Made by a program: the position numbers and the translations under genes. Shown here piece by piece: positions 1 through 5,930 of a stretch of DNA of 10,281 bases. The DNA lies in contig JAOZVT010000532.1 of NCBI GenBank assembly GCA_025869455.1, positions 1-10,281 of the forward strand, written 5' to 3'. The notes beneath the pieces are model-generated. The model worked only from the letters and a program-made list of their open reading frames with translations, was not told the origin of the DNA and did not search any database. Source of the DNA: Prosthecobacter sp. (GTDB lineage: Bacteria > Verrucomicrobiota > Verrucomicrobiia > Verrucomicrobiales > Verrucomicrobiaceae). Each line of letters starts with the position of its first letter. Position 1 is the first letter of the stretch.

Positions 1-348
1 ACCACCACCGTAACCACCGCCGCCGCCGCCACCACCGTAGCCGCCTTTGCCGCCACGGCCGCCGCCGCCACCACCACCGCCGGAATAGGCAGGGCGATCT
101 TCTTTCGGACGAGCTTCATTGATCGTCAGGGCACGACCACCGAAGTCTTTGCCATTGAGAGCTGTGATTGCTTCATTCATCGCCATAGCGGAGTCCATGG
201 TCACGAAGGCAAAGCCACGTGGGCGGCCTGTGGCATGATCCATCGGAAGGTGCATATCGGTCACAGTGCCGTAGTCGTTGAAAAGGGCGCGGAGTTCGGA
301 CTCCATGGCCGTGAAGGGCAGGTTGCCCACATACATTTTGGTATTCAT
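1..348 (-). CDS. Glycine-rich RRM RNA-binding protein (3' end cut off by window)
   Basis: This encodes a single RNA recognition motif followed by a glycine-rich tail, like the small RNA-binding proteins of cyanobacteria, planctomycetes and verrucomicrobia. Such proteins bind single-stranded RNA in the cytoplasm and are often cold- or stress-related. That role is family knowledge and is not shown here. The 116 visible codons contain RNP2 (MYVGNL, residues 5-10) and RNP1 (RGFAFVTM, residues 44-51), both matching consensus with the aromatic RNA-stacking positions present (Y6, F46, F48). The fold ends near residue 80. From residue 88 the chain is almost only Gly with occasional Arg, Lys and Tyr, and is still open at base 1, so the stop lies outside. 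The ATG at 348 is chosen because it gives the standard RRM N-terminus. The only good ribosome-binding sequence is unusually far upstream. The gene is divergent from the dihydrouridine synthase gene, and I see no clear promoter boxes in the gap between them. Confidence 0.93.
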   Translation of the reverse strand, partial: MNTKMYVGNLPFTAMESELRALFNDYGTVTDMHLPMDHATGRPRGFAFVTMDSAMAMNEAITALNGKDFGGRALTINEARPKEDRPAYSGGGGGGGGRGGKGGYGGGGGGGGYGGG

Positions 349-369
349 AACGTTAACTTGAGTGCCGTT

Positions 370-375
370 CCTCCT
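370..375 (-). promoter_or_regulatory. Shine-Dalgarno AGGAGG at long spacing upstream of the RRM gene
   Basis: On the minus strand a perfect AGGAGG lies 21 bases before the ATG at 348. Usual spacing is about 5-10 bases. No ATG, GTG or TTG lies at normal distance in the RRM frame, so either the site is not used, RNA folding brings it close, or translation is regulated. The sequence is seen directly. Its function is inference. Confidence 0.45.
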
Positions 376-576
376 AATGGGACTGACCAAGCTCCGATAT
401 CGGATTTCAGAACATCACCGAATCCAAAGAATCACCTGATGAACAACTTAGCTTAGCCTTCACCAGGGTAACTTGCGTCTCATAGGTCGTTGGGTTCCGG
501 GTAATAGCAAACGATTGTTACGAATGTTTCGCGGCTCTAACTTGACGAAGGCTCTCTCTTCACGCAGGCGTGGCTG

Positions 577-1605
577 GTGCGTAGCCTGCTCCCCAAAGAT
601 CGTCCAGCCCTCGTCCTAGCTCCCATGCAGGACGTGACGGATCTGCCATTCATGCGTTTGGTGGCCGAATACGGTGGCCCTGATATTTTTGTGACGGAGT
701 ATTTCCGGGTGACACCAGACTCGCGACTGGACGGTAATATTTTAAAGTCCATCACGGAGAATGAAACGGGCATTCCCGTTTTCGCCCAGATGATCGGCCA
801 GGATATCCCTGCGCTGGTGCGGAATGCGAAGGCGCTGGAAAAGTATCCGGTGGCGGGGATTGACCTGAATCTGGGCTGCCCCGCGCCAGTGGTCTGTCGT
901 AAAGACGCGGGCGGCGGATTGCTGCGTCAGCCGGAGCGGGTGGATGAGATCCTACGAGCCCTGCGGGATACGGTGGAGGGGAGATTCACGGTGAAATGTC
1001 GTGTCGGATTCACCGATAAATCTGAATTTCCGCGCCTTTTAGAAGTGTTTCAAAAACACGCCATCAATGGTCTTACCGTGCATGGCCGGACCGTGCGGGA
1101 TGCTTATAAAACGGCGGTGCATCCTGAATGTGTGGCCATGGCTGTGCAGGCCATGCCGTGTCCCGTCATCGCCAATGGCAATGTGGTGGATGTGCCCACG
1201 GGTGTGGCCTACCTGCGCCAGACGGGTGCGGCAGGGCTCATGCTGGGGCGCGGTGCCATTCGGCATCCGTGGCTGTTTGAAAATCTGCGCGCTCATTGGG
1301 AAGGCCGCCCTGCGGCGGTGCGCACCGGGCGTGACATGCTGGCTTACATCCAGAAATTGTATGAGGTGACGGCGGCTTTTCACCCGCGTTTTGAGACAAA
1401 TCCGCACGTCCATAAGATGAAGCGTTACATGGTCTTCATCACCACCGGCATTGCCGAAGGGCAGTTTGAACACCGCATCCGCCGGGTGCTGAGTGAGCCT
1501 GAATTTTTCGCGGCCTGTTATGAATACCTGGACAATGACGAGCCTTTGCCCGTGCGTCCGCCGGCCAGCTCGGGAGTCTTTTGTGGGTTTGCGGAGCTGA
1601 AGTAG
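577..1605 (+). CDS. dus: tRNA-dihydrouridine synthase
   Basis: This is an FMN-dependent enzyme that reduces specific uridines in the tRNA D-loop to dihydrouridine, using NADPH, in the cytoplasm. The 342-residue product has the usual Dus length and motif order. The flavin-binding strand LAPMQDVTD is at residues 14-22. NLGCPAP is near 98-104, with C101 as the expected catalytic cysteine. TVKCR is at 138-142 with the flavin-contacting K140, VHGRT at 168-172, ANGN at 199-202 and LGRGAIRHPWLF at 223-234. The C-terminal third is the helical tRNA-binding domain. Which subfamily (DusA, DusB or DusC type) it belongs to cannot be settled by eye. The start is a GTG at 577. The frame is closed by a stop at 538-540, and no better start lies between. 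The ribosome-binding site is weak (AGG at 566-568), so the exact start is uncertain. The next gene begins 59 bases downstream in the same direction. Confidence 0.95.
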   Translation: MRSLLPKDRPALVLAPMQDVTDLPFMRLVAEYGGPDIFVTEYFRVTPDSRLDGNILKSITENETGIPVFAQMIGQDIPALVRNAKALEKYPVAGIDLNLGCPAPVVCRKDAGGGLLRQPERVDEILRALRDTVEGRFTVKCRVGFTDKSEFPRLLEVFQKHAINGLTVHGRTVRDAYKTAVHPECVAMAVQAMPCPVIANGNVVDVPTGVAYLRQTGAAGLMLGRGAIRHPWLFENLRAHWEGRPAAVRTGRDMLAYIQKLYEVTAAFHPRFETNPHVHKMKRYMVFITTGIAEGQFEHRIRRVLSEPEFFAACYEYLDNDEPLPVRPPASSGVFCGFAELK

Positions 1606-1621
1606 CACAAAGGACTACTTC
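1599..1621 (+). other. 7-bp stem-loop overlapping the dus stop codon
   Basis: GAAGTAG (1599-1605) and CTACTTC (1615-1621) are perfectly complementary, with a 9-base loop. The stem includes the TAG stop of the dihydrouridine synthase gene. No T-run follows, so it does not look like an intrinsic terminator. It could slow 3' exonucleases or modestly attenuate transcription into the next gene. It may also be chance. Confidence 0.3.
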
Positions 1622-1664
1622 CCACCCTTGCCAGCTTCAAATCGCGGCCTAGTCTGAGGCATAC

Positions 1665-2795
1665 ATGGTGGTGCGAATTTTTGACCGTTATTTGGGCAAG
1701 CAGGTTCTTTCGGCGACGCTGATGGGCGTGCTGCTCCTTAGTGGCGTGATGGTCCTGGGAAATGTTTATAAGAAGCTGGATGAGCTGCTGGGCGGCACTC
1801 AGTTGCCTTTGGGCTTCATTCTGGAGTTCATTGCTCTGATCATTCCCTTTTCCCTGATCTTTACGATTCCCTGGGCCTTCCTCACGGGGATCCTGCTGGT
1901 TTTTGGGCGGCTTTCTGCGGATAATGAGCTGGTCTCTCTGCGGATGACGGGCTGGTCCATGTCACGGATCTGCGCCTCTGTCTTTGTACTGGCGGTGTTT
2001 CTTTCCAGCCTCTGCTACTACGTCAATGTGAGTGTGTCTCCGATGGCGAAGGACCGCATCAAACGCATGTTTTATGAGGTGGCATTGGACAATCCGGCGG
2101 CGCTCTTCCAAGAGGGACGCGTGCTGGATAAGGTGCCTGGATTCCGCATTTATACCGGGAAGCGGGATGGCAATGTACTGAGGAATTTGGAAATCGTGGA
2201 AGTGGAGGGCCGCCTGGCCAAACGTATCATTCATGCCAAACGGGCCACTTTGGAACTGCAGCCAGGGGTGCTGGACTTCACCATGAAGCTGGAGGATGCG
2301 GAGATTGAAAGCATCACCTACACCCCTGAAAAGAGGGTGGATAAGGTGGAGTTTGTGAATGCTAAGACCACGGCCATCGTGTTTCCGCTTTCACGGCTCA
2401 AGCAGGATACGGTGAAGGTGAATGCCAGCATGAAGACTACCAGCACTCTCTGGGGAGAGGTGGGCAGCTGGGTGGACAGTGTGACGGGCAAAAAGATGGG
2501 GGATCAAGATCACAGCAAATCCCTCACGGAACTGAGCAAGCGTTACAGTTTCTCCCTGGCTTGCGTGACGTTTGCGCTGGTCGGTATTCCGCTGGGGGTG
2601 ACGGCGCAGCGTCGTGAGACATCCACGGGCTTTGCCCTCAGCCTCATCACTGCCACGGTGTATTTGGTCTTCATCATTTTAGCGGATACGCTGAACGATA
2701 AACCTGCGGCCATGCCCCACCTCATCATGTGGGTTCCCAATGTGCTTTTTCTGGGCATTGGGGGGTGGCTCTTCTTCCGTTTGAGCCGGCGCTAA
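1665..2795 (+). CDS. LptF/LptG (YjgP/YjgQ) family LPS export permease
   Basis: This is an inner-membrane half of the LptB2FG transporter, which pulls lipopolysaccharide out of the inner membrane and feeds it to the LptC-LptA bridge. The 376-residue length and layout are typical: three membrane segments at about 15-34, 50-80 and 101-121, a large periplasmic beta-rich domain at about 125-290, then three more segments at about 297-313, 322-341 and 350-371. The ELSKRYSFSLAC...GIPLG stretch (289-311) is the conserved entry to the second membrane bundle. The N-terminus (FDRYLGKQVL) resembles LptG more than LptF, but I cannot separate the two by eye. ATG 1665 has GAGG at 1656-1659, five bases upstream, a good ribosome-binding site. 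No LptB ATPase or second permease gene lies nearby. A lipoprotein gene follows after 15 bases. Confidence 0.9.
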   Translation: MVVRIFDRYLGKQVLSATLMGVLLLSGVMVLGNVYKKLDELLGGTQLPLGFILEFIALIIPFSLIFTIPWAFLTGILLVFGRLSADNELVSLRMTGWSMSRICASVFVLAVFLSSLCYYVNVSVSPMAKDRIKRMFYEVALDNPAALFQEGRVLDKVPGFRIYTGKRDGNVLRNLEIVEVEGRLAKRIIHAKRATLELQPGVLDFTMKLEDAEIESITYTPEKRVDKVEFVNAKTTAIVFPLSRLKQDTVKVNASMKTTSTLWGEVGSWVDSVTGKKMGDQDHSKSLTELSKRYSFSLACVTFALVGIPLGVTAQRRETSTGFALSLITATVYLVFIILADTLNDKPAAMPHLIMWVPNVLFLGIGGWLFFRLSRR

Positions 2796-2810
2796 GGCTC
2801 TCGTTTTTGT

Positions 2811-3815
2811 ATGAAATTTTGTCGTCGTTTTTGGTTGGTCAGTCTCATCCTCGGACTGGGGCTGGTGAGTTGTGAACGGAGAAGCCGGACTCAGACTCCC
2901 GTGGTGGAGAGTCGGCAGGTTTTCCTGCTCATTTCTCATGGAAGCCACAGCTTTGAACTCGGCCAGCAGTCTCTGCTGACGCGTCTGGTGGCGACTGATC
3001 CACGCTACCAACTGCAAGTTCTGGATGCCGGGTCCAATGAGGAAACCCAGCTTCAGCAATGGCGGCAAGCGGTCGCGGAAAAGCCGTTGGCTATTTTGAT
3101 AGATCCCTTGAACCCGAAGAGATTGAGCTCGCAGGTGAATGGGGCCGTTTCGTCAGGCGTGTTAGTAATCGGCCTGGGCGAAGAGGCTCAAAAAATGGAG
3201 TGCAGCACGGTGCTGTTTGCGAATCAAAAGAAGATGGGGGAGCTGGCCGGAGACATGGTGGTGCAGGCGCTGACGAAGAAGGCTTCCAGCTCTGGATTGA
3301 CCGAGGTGACGGGCCGGGTGGTCGAGATCCGTGGCGATGAGGAAAGCTACGTGTCTTTGCAAAGGCATGAGGGTTTTGAAGCCGCGCTGAAAGCGGTTCC
3401 TGGCATCATTTTAGTCCATGATGCGCCGGGGGATTGGAGTCTGGAGGGCGGGAAGGGGCGTGCGATGGATGCCCTGAGGCTGCAGCAGACCTTTGACGCG
3501 GTTTATGCCCACAATGATCTCATGGCCTTAGGCGCAGCCGAGGCCTTGGTGGATCACCGGGCGGATGTGCTGATTGTCGGCACGGATGGTTTTCGGGGTA
3601 AGGAAGGCGGCATGACTTTGGTGGGAGATGGCGAGATCGATGCGACCCTCTATCAACCTTTGTTGGTGGATTTTGCCTGGGTGCTGATTCGTAAAAAGGT
3701 GGAGGAGCCTGCCTTTAATCCCAAGCCAAGTTACGAGCTGCCGCTGCGCACGATTCAGCCCAAGGATGTGGATGAAATCCGCCGCAAAGGCCTGCCAGCC
3801 TTTCCTGAATTGTAA
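2811..3815 (+). CDS. Sugar-binding-type periplasmic binding lipoprotein
   Basis: The product is a type I periplasmic binding protein of the ribose-binding group (Peripla_BP_4-like), normally the substrate receptor of an ABC sugar importer or a receptor-associated sensor. It has a lipoprotein signal: basic residues, a hydrophobic stretch at about 8-20, then lipobox LVSC with C21 as the lipidated residue. The mature part shows the two-lobe pattern. Lobe 1 starts with VFLLISHGSHSF (37-48), and LAILIDPLNP (93-102) is the usual 'too many to name one' strand. Lobe 2 carries VYAHNDLMALGAAEAL (231-246) and IVGTDG (255-260), both hallmark motifs. The 334-residue length is normal. No permease or ATPase gene is adjacent, so the ligand is unknown. 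The gene begins 15 bases after the LPS permease gene without a clear ribosome-binding site (AAGG at 2794-2797 is 13 bases away), which suggests co-transcription and possible coupling. Confidence 0.85.
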   Translation: MKFCRRFWLVSLILGLGLVSCERRSRTQTPVVESRQVFLLISHGSHSFELGQQSLLTRLVATDPRYQLQVLDAGSNEETQLQQWRQAVAEKPLAILIDPLNPKRLSSQVNGAVSSGVLVIGLGEEAQKMECSTVLFANQKKMGELAGDMVVQALTKKASSSGLTEVTGRVVEIRGDEESYVSLQRHEGFEAALKAVPGIILVHDAPGDWSLEGGKGRAMDALRLQQTFDAVYAHNDLMALGAAEALVDHRADVLIVGTDGFRGKEGGMTLVGDGEIDATLYQPLLVDFAWVLIRKKVEEPAFNPKPSYELPLRTIQPKDVDEIRRKGLPAFPEL

Positions 3816-4115
3816 AGTTTGTTAGGCTGATATCCCTGGATAGCGCACGAGCTTGGCTCGATGGGGATGCATAGGACTCAAGGTATGGTAGCGAGATTTG
3901 TGAGCTTTGAAGAGCTCATGTCCGCTCTTATTTTTGCGAGAAAGAGAATTTCTAAATTAGGTAGTGTCCTAATTTGAAATTCGTTCGAAACGGGTTTCGC
4001 TTGGGATGATGCAGAGTCGCTGGCGAAAAAATTCAGGGAATCGCCATTCTGAATAAATTTTTCTAATGGAATCCCTTCCTTGGGAGTTTTACTCATATTC
4101 CGAAGAATAAGTAAT
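3816..4115. other. AT-rich intergenic stretch before the DUF2188 gene
   Basis: This stretch of 300 bases has visibly lower GC than its left neighbour. It contains a perfect 5-bp hairpin with a 3-base loop (CGAGC at 3848-3852 with GCTCG at 3856-3860) but no following T-run, so it is a weak candidate for ending the upstream transcript. It also holds a short plus-strand reading frame interrupted by TGA (3885-4052) and an inverted repeat at its right end, each listed separately. I see no RNA gene and no convincing promoter boxes. Confidence 0.5.
3885..4052 (+). pseudogene. Possible remnant of a small gene with in-frame TGA
   Basis: From ATG 3885 there are 30 codons (starting MVARFVSFEELMSALIFARK) to a TGA at 3975-3977. 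The same frame then runs on for 24 more codons (including FAWDDAESLAKKFRESPF) to a TGA at 4050-4052. Composition on both sides of the first stop looks protein-like (amphipathic, Lys/Glu-rich), and the pair sits 63 bases before the DUF2188 start codon on the same strand. This may be a decayed partner gene of about 55 codons, or chance. No family was recognised. CAAGG at 3879-3883 is too close to the ATG to be a good ribosome-binding site. An antisense frame (minus strand, 4123-3878) is also open over the same bases, which weakens the case. Confidence 0.2.
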
Positions 4116-4120
4116 ATGAG
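4092..4120. repeat. 8-bp inverted repeat around the DUF2188 start codon
   Basis: CTCATATT (4092-4099) and AATATGAG (4113-4120) are perfect inverted copies separated by 13 bases. The right arm contains the ATG at 4116-4118. In RNA this would put the start codon into a stem and leave the weak GAAG ribosome-binding element (4102-4105) in the loop. In DNA it could be a repressor operator. The repeat is seen directly. Either function is inference. Confidence 0.4.
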
Positions 4121-4409
4121 CAACCTGACACAATATCATCTGGTTTACGTCAATGAAAATTGGACCCTCAAACGAGCAGGGGCTGAGAGAGCGACGGAAA
4201 TCTTTTATGGAAAAACTAAAGAAGAGGCAATTCGTCTCTGTTCACAACGGCTCCAAAATTCTGGCTCCTCTTTACGCATCCATAACAAGAATGGTCAGAT
4301 AGAGGAAGAACGTACATATCCCCGTTCTGCTGATCCTCGTGACTACCCGTGGTTAATCCTTAAACTGGCCTGCACCCCAAAAGTTGACCCAGGAGTTATG
4401 AGAGTCTGA
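4116..4409 (+). CDS. DUF2188-type small protein, altered C-terminus
   Basis: This is a 97-residue protein resembling the DUF2188 family, small proteins of unknown function found in many bacteria and often in accessory DNA. The pattern fits: a first strand YHLVYV (7-12), NWTLKRAGAERAT (15-27) matching the family's 'W-x-V-K-x-x-G-A-x-R-A' core, KTKEEAIRLCSQRLQ (33-47) as the helix, and LRIHNKNGQIEEERTY (53-68) as the 'I-H-x-x-D/N-G-x-I' hairpin. A typical domain would end near residue 78. Residues 84-97 come from a segment that looks like a small mobile-element end, so the present C-terminus is probably secondary. ATG 4116 is chosen over a TTG at 4080 in the same frame, because the domain begins just after it and the TTG has no ribosome-binding site. 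The gene lies alone in an AT-richer island. No function can be stated. Confidence 0.72.
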   Translation: MSNLTQYHLVYVNENWTLKRAGAERATEIFYGKTKEEAIRLCSQRLQNSGSSLRIHNKNGQIEEERTYPRSADPRDYPWLILKLACTPKVDPGVMRV

Positions 4410-4424
4410 AGTGTGCGCAGGCCA
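4366..4424. mobile_element. 59-base inverted-repeat-bounded segment with IS3-like left end
   Basis: TGGCCTGC (4366-4373) and GCAGGCCA (4417-4424) are perfect 8-bp inverted repeats beginning TG and ending CA, as IS3-family termini do. The bases after the left repeat (ACCCCAAAAGTTGAC, 4374-4388) resemble the typical inner part of IS3/IS150-type ends as I remember them. No transposase is present. Flanking bases (AAAC left, CTTT right) show no target duplication. It could be an internally deleted IS, a MITE-like relic, or simply a long-loop hairpin followed by five Ts (4426-4430) that helps end the DUF2188 transcript. Confidence 0.3.
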
Positions 4425-4541
4425 CTTTTTCGACTCGGAATCAAACTCGGTGACATACTAAATACAGTTGGGGCCGTTACTCAGCAGGTTATAAATTCCG
4501 CTTCTGATGTGCCTCCTCCTGAGTTGGGGGCCAAGGCGTAA
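4413..4541 (+). CDS. Possible 42-residue small ORF, or detached tail of the DUF2188 gene
   Basis: Directly after the DUF2188 stop (4407-4409), the same frame stays open from GTG 4413 to TAA 4539-4541. The predicted peptide has a coding look: a basic start (MRRPLFRLGIKLG), a regular hydrophobic pattern through DILNTVGAVTQQVINSAS, and a proline-rich end (PPPELGAKA). No ribosome-binding site sits at the right distance from the GTG (GGAG at 4392-4395 is 17 bases away). Two readings are possible: a tiny coupled downstream protein, or the former C-terminus of a longer DUF2188 protein cut off when the 59-base repeat-bounded segment introduced a stop. No family was recognised. Confidence 0.28.
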   Translation: MRRPLFRLGIKLGDILNTVGAVTQQVINSASDVPPPELGAKA

Positions 4542-4805
4542 TAAGTGGATTTTTCTCTACGCTGTGGTGTGGTCGTGTTCACATTTGCATCTTGATGCCA
4601 TGCTTTGCTGTCAGTTCCACGAGTCTTCTCAATGGTATCTCACAGAATGCCAGGAGATGAGATAGGGGCTTCTAATATGACCTTTTTCGGTAGGACTTAG
4701 CCTAGAAGGCTATTGGCCTTTGTTAGCTCTCTACTGTGAAAAGATGTCTCTCTTACACGTATTTCATCCTGCGTGTTAAAAACACAGTGAATGAAGGCCC
4801 CCAAT
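4542..4805. other. Non-coding stretch between convergent genes
   Basis: This AT-richer sequence lies between the plus-strand DUF2188 region and the minus-strand gene ending at 4806. It contains a 5-bp hairpin (AAGGC 4706-4710 with GCCTT 4716-4720) and a small GTGTT/AACAC hairpin (4773-4777 with 4781-4785, three-base loop). Neither has a proper T-run, so neither is a convincing terminator. No gene, RNA gene or repeat array was recognised. One plus-strand frame is open for about 40 codons from 4541, but it has no plausible start and no recognisable content. Confidence 0.5.
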
Positions 4806-5177
4806 TTAGTTCCACCAGTGGAACCACTGGTTCATCCAGCCGATGGCGGCGACTAGGGAGGTGATGACGACTCCAAATTCAATGAAAAGGGCTAGGCGGC
4901 GGCGCTTGGCGGCTTTCAGTTGATGCAAGGGGATGCGTTTGGGGGAACGCAGAGCTTTTTTGGTGTAAATCGGCTCCGGTGCTGGCAGGACGTCCTTTGT
5001 CGCCATACGTTGACGGCGCATGGCGTGGGGTGCGGCTACGATGGCGCATTCCAGGGAGTAAATTTCTTCCTGAATGGCGCGGGAGCGGGTCTTGATTTGC
5101 TTCAGCCTGGCTGGGCGCGGTTCTTGGGCCAGGTCTTGGACAGACTTTGGGCGGCGGGAAGAGACGCGTTTGTTCAT
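4806..5177 (-). CDS. Small basic protein with C-terminal membrane anchor
   Basis: A 123-residue protein of no family I recognise. The first ~95 residues are strongly basic (many Arg and Lys) with a short helical, partly charged stretch around residues 26-45, and no signal peptide. One hydrophobic segment at about 96-115 is followed by a short aromatic tail (MNQWFHWWN), with the basic run KAAKRRR just before it. This predicts a tail-anchored inner-membrane protein with its body in the cytoplasm. The ATG at 5177 is preferred, but an in-frame GTG at 5183 would add two residues. Neither has a ribosome-binding site. The start is only 20 bases after the stop of the preceding coiled-coil gene, so translation is probably coupled. 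The gene is last in a three-gene minus-strand run with an ABC exporter permease. Confidence 0.62.
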   Translation of the reverse strand: MNKRVSSRRPKSVQDLAQEPRPARLKQIKTRSRAIQEEIYSLECAIVAAPHAMRRQRMATKDVLPAPEPIYTKKALRSPKRIPLHQLKAAKRRRLALFIEFGVVITSLVAAIGWMNQWFHWWN

Positions 5178-5197
5178 GAGCACAGGAGGACTGAGGG

Positions 5198-5905
5198 TTA
5201 AAACATAAGCTTAGCCAAGATCAGGGCGATCAAGATGGTGGCCATCAGGGGCAGCGTGAAAGCAAAACCACGACGTGCCCAGGTGATGAGGTCGTCTGTG
5301 CCGGAAAGGGAGGAGTAATGATGGCCGTGGGAGGCATAGTCATCTCCTTCTTCATCCCGTTCTTGATTGAGATGGAGTTGGGAAGTTTCGACCGGGCGAT
5401 GGGCGGAAACGCGGCGGATGCCTTTTTCAAAGCTGGTTTCGGCTTCGATGAGCGCGGAAATGGCTTTATCCAGCTCTTGGTCAAGCTGGTTGCGGTGCCA
5501 ACGCTCTGGCAGGAACATTTTTAATTCATCCAGACGGTCTCTGAATTCTTGCTGGGTCGCGGCCAGATCTTCGGCGCGGCGGCGGCTGTCTTCCAGGTCT
5601 TCGGTGACGGCCCGGAGGGTGCGTTCCAGTTTTTCGGTGATGTCTTTGCGCCCAGCGATGAAGCGTTCCTGCTTCTGCTTTAGATTTTCTAAAATTTTCC
5701 GCTGTTGCTCTAATTCTTCCTGCTCGGCACGGAGCTTCGAGAGGCGGTTTTGGGCTTCACGGACCTGCTGATCCATGTCTTCAATAGGATTGTCTTCAGC
5801 ATGTCCAACACTGAATTCAGGCGCTTCGTCGAAGCGAAGGATGTTGTTGTCCTCATCGGCGGGGACCGTAGCGAGAGCGGGAGAGCGGCGGGCCATGGCT
5901 GTCAT
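5198..5905 (-). CDS. Coiled-coil protein with C-terminal membrane anchor
   Basis: This is a 235-residue protein with no recognised catalytic domain. After an acidic, probably disordered N-terminus (1-42), residues about 43-128 form a long Glu/Arg/Leu-rich helix with heptad spacing, a clear coiled coil. Residues 131-166 continue as charged helix, 167-207 are polar linker, and a single hydrophobic segment at about 213-233 ends two residues before the stop. The layout predicts a cytoplasmic coiled coil tethered to the inner membrane by its C-terminus. ATG 5905 is used. ATG 5896 (M4) is an alternative, and neither has a Shine-Dalgarno sequence. It starts 25 bases after the ABC-2 permease stop and is followed 20 bases later by another tail-anchored protein, so the three probably act together. 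A scaffold or regulator of the exporter is possible, but that is inference. Confidence 0.75.
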   Translation of the reverse strand: MTAMARRSPALATVPADEDNNILRFDEAPEFSVGHAEDNPIEDMDQQVREAQNRLSKLRAEQEELEQQRKILENLKQKQERFIAGRKDITEKLERTLRAVTEDLEDSRRRAEDLAATQQEFRDRLDELKMFLPERWHRNQLDQELDKAISALIEAETSFEKGIRRVSAHRPVETSQLHLNQERDEEGDDYASHGHHYSSLSGTDDLITWARRGFAFTLPLMATILIALILAKLMF

Positions 5906-5930
5906 GAATTTTATTTCAGTGACAGTAATA

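Noticed and set aside
1..90. GCC/ACC triplet-rich tract that looks like a microsatellite or repeat array
   Set aside because: It is the coding sequence of the Gly-rich tail of the RRM protein, in frame throughout with mixed glycine codons.
1039..1608. Minus-strand open frame (189 codons) opposite the dihydrouridine synthase gene
   Set aside because: His- and Arg-rich shadow of a well-supported gene. No domain was recognisable and no ribosome-binding site was seen.
3975..3977. In-frame TGA considered as a selenocysteine codon
   Set aside because: No redox motif surrounds it, no obvious selenocysteine insertion hairpin follows and the frame itself is doubtful.
3878..4123. Minus-strand frame of 81 codons divergent from the DUF2188 gene
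   Set aside because: It overlaps the start of the DUF2188 gene, has no ribosome-binding site, leaves no room for promoters and has no recognisable family. Low GC makes stop-free frames of this size less likely but not rare.
4812..4830. Inverted repeats CCAGTGG/CCACTGG near the end of the small tail-anchored gene as a terminator
   Set aside because: They lie inside the coding sequence for the Trp-rich tail, the loop is only 2 bases and no T-run follows on the minus strand.
4920..5201. Plus-strand frame with AGGAGGA nearby, opposite the small tail-anchored gene
   Set aside because: The AGGAGGA at 5184-5190 lies at the end of this frame, not before its start. The minus-strand reading with a membrane segment and operon spacing is better supported.
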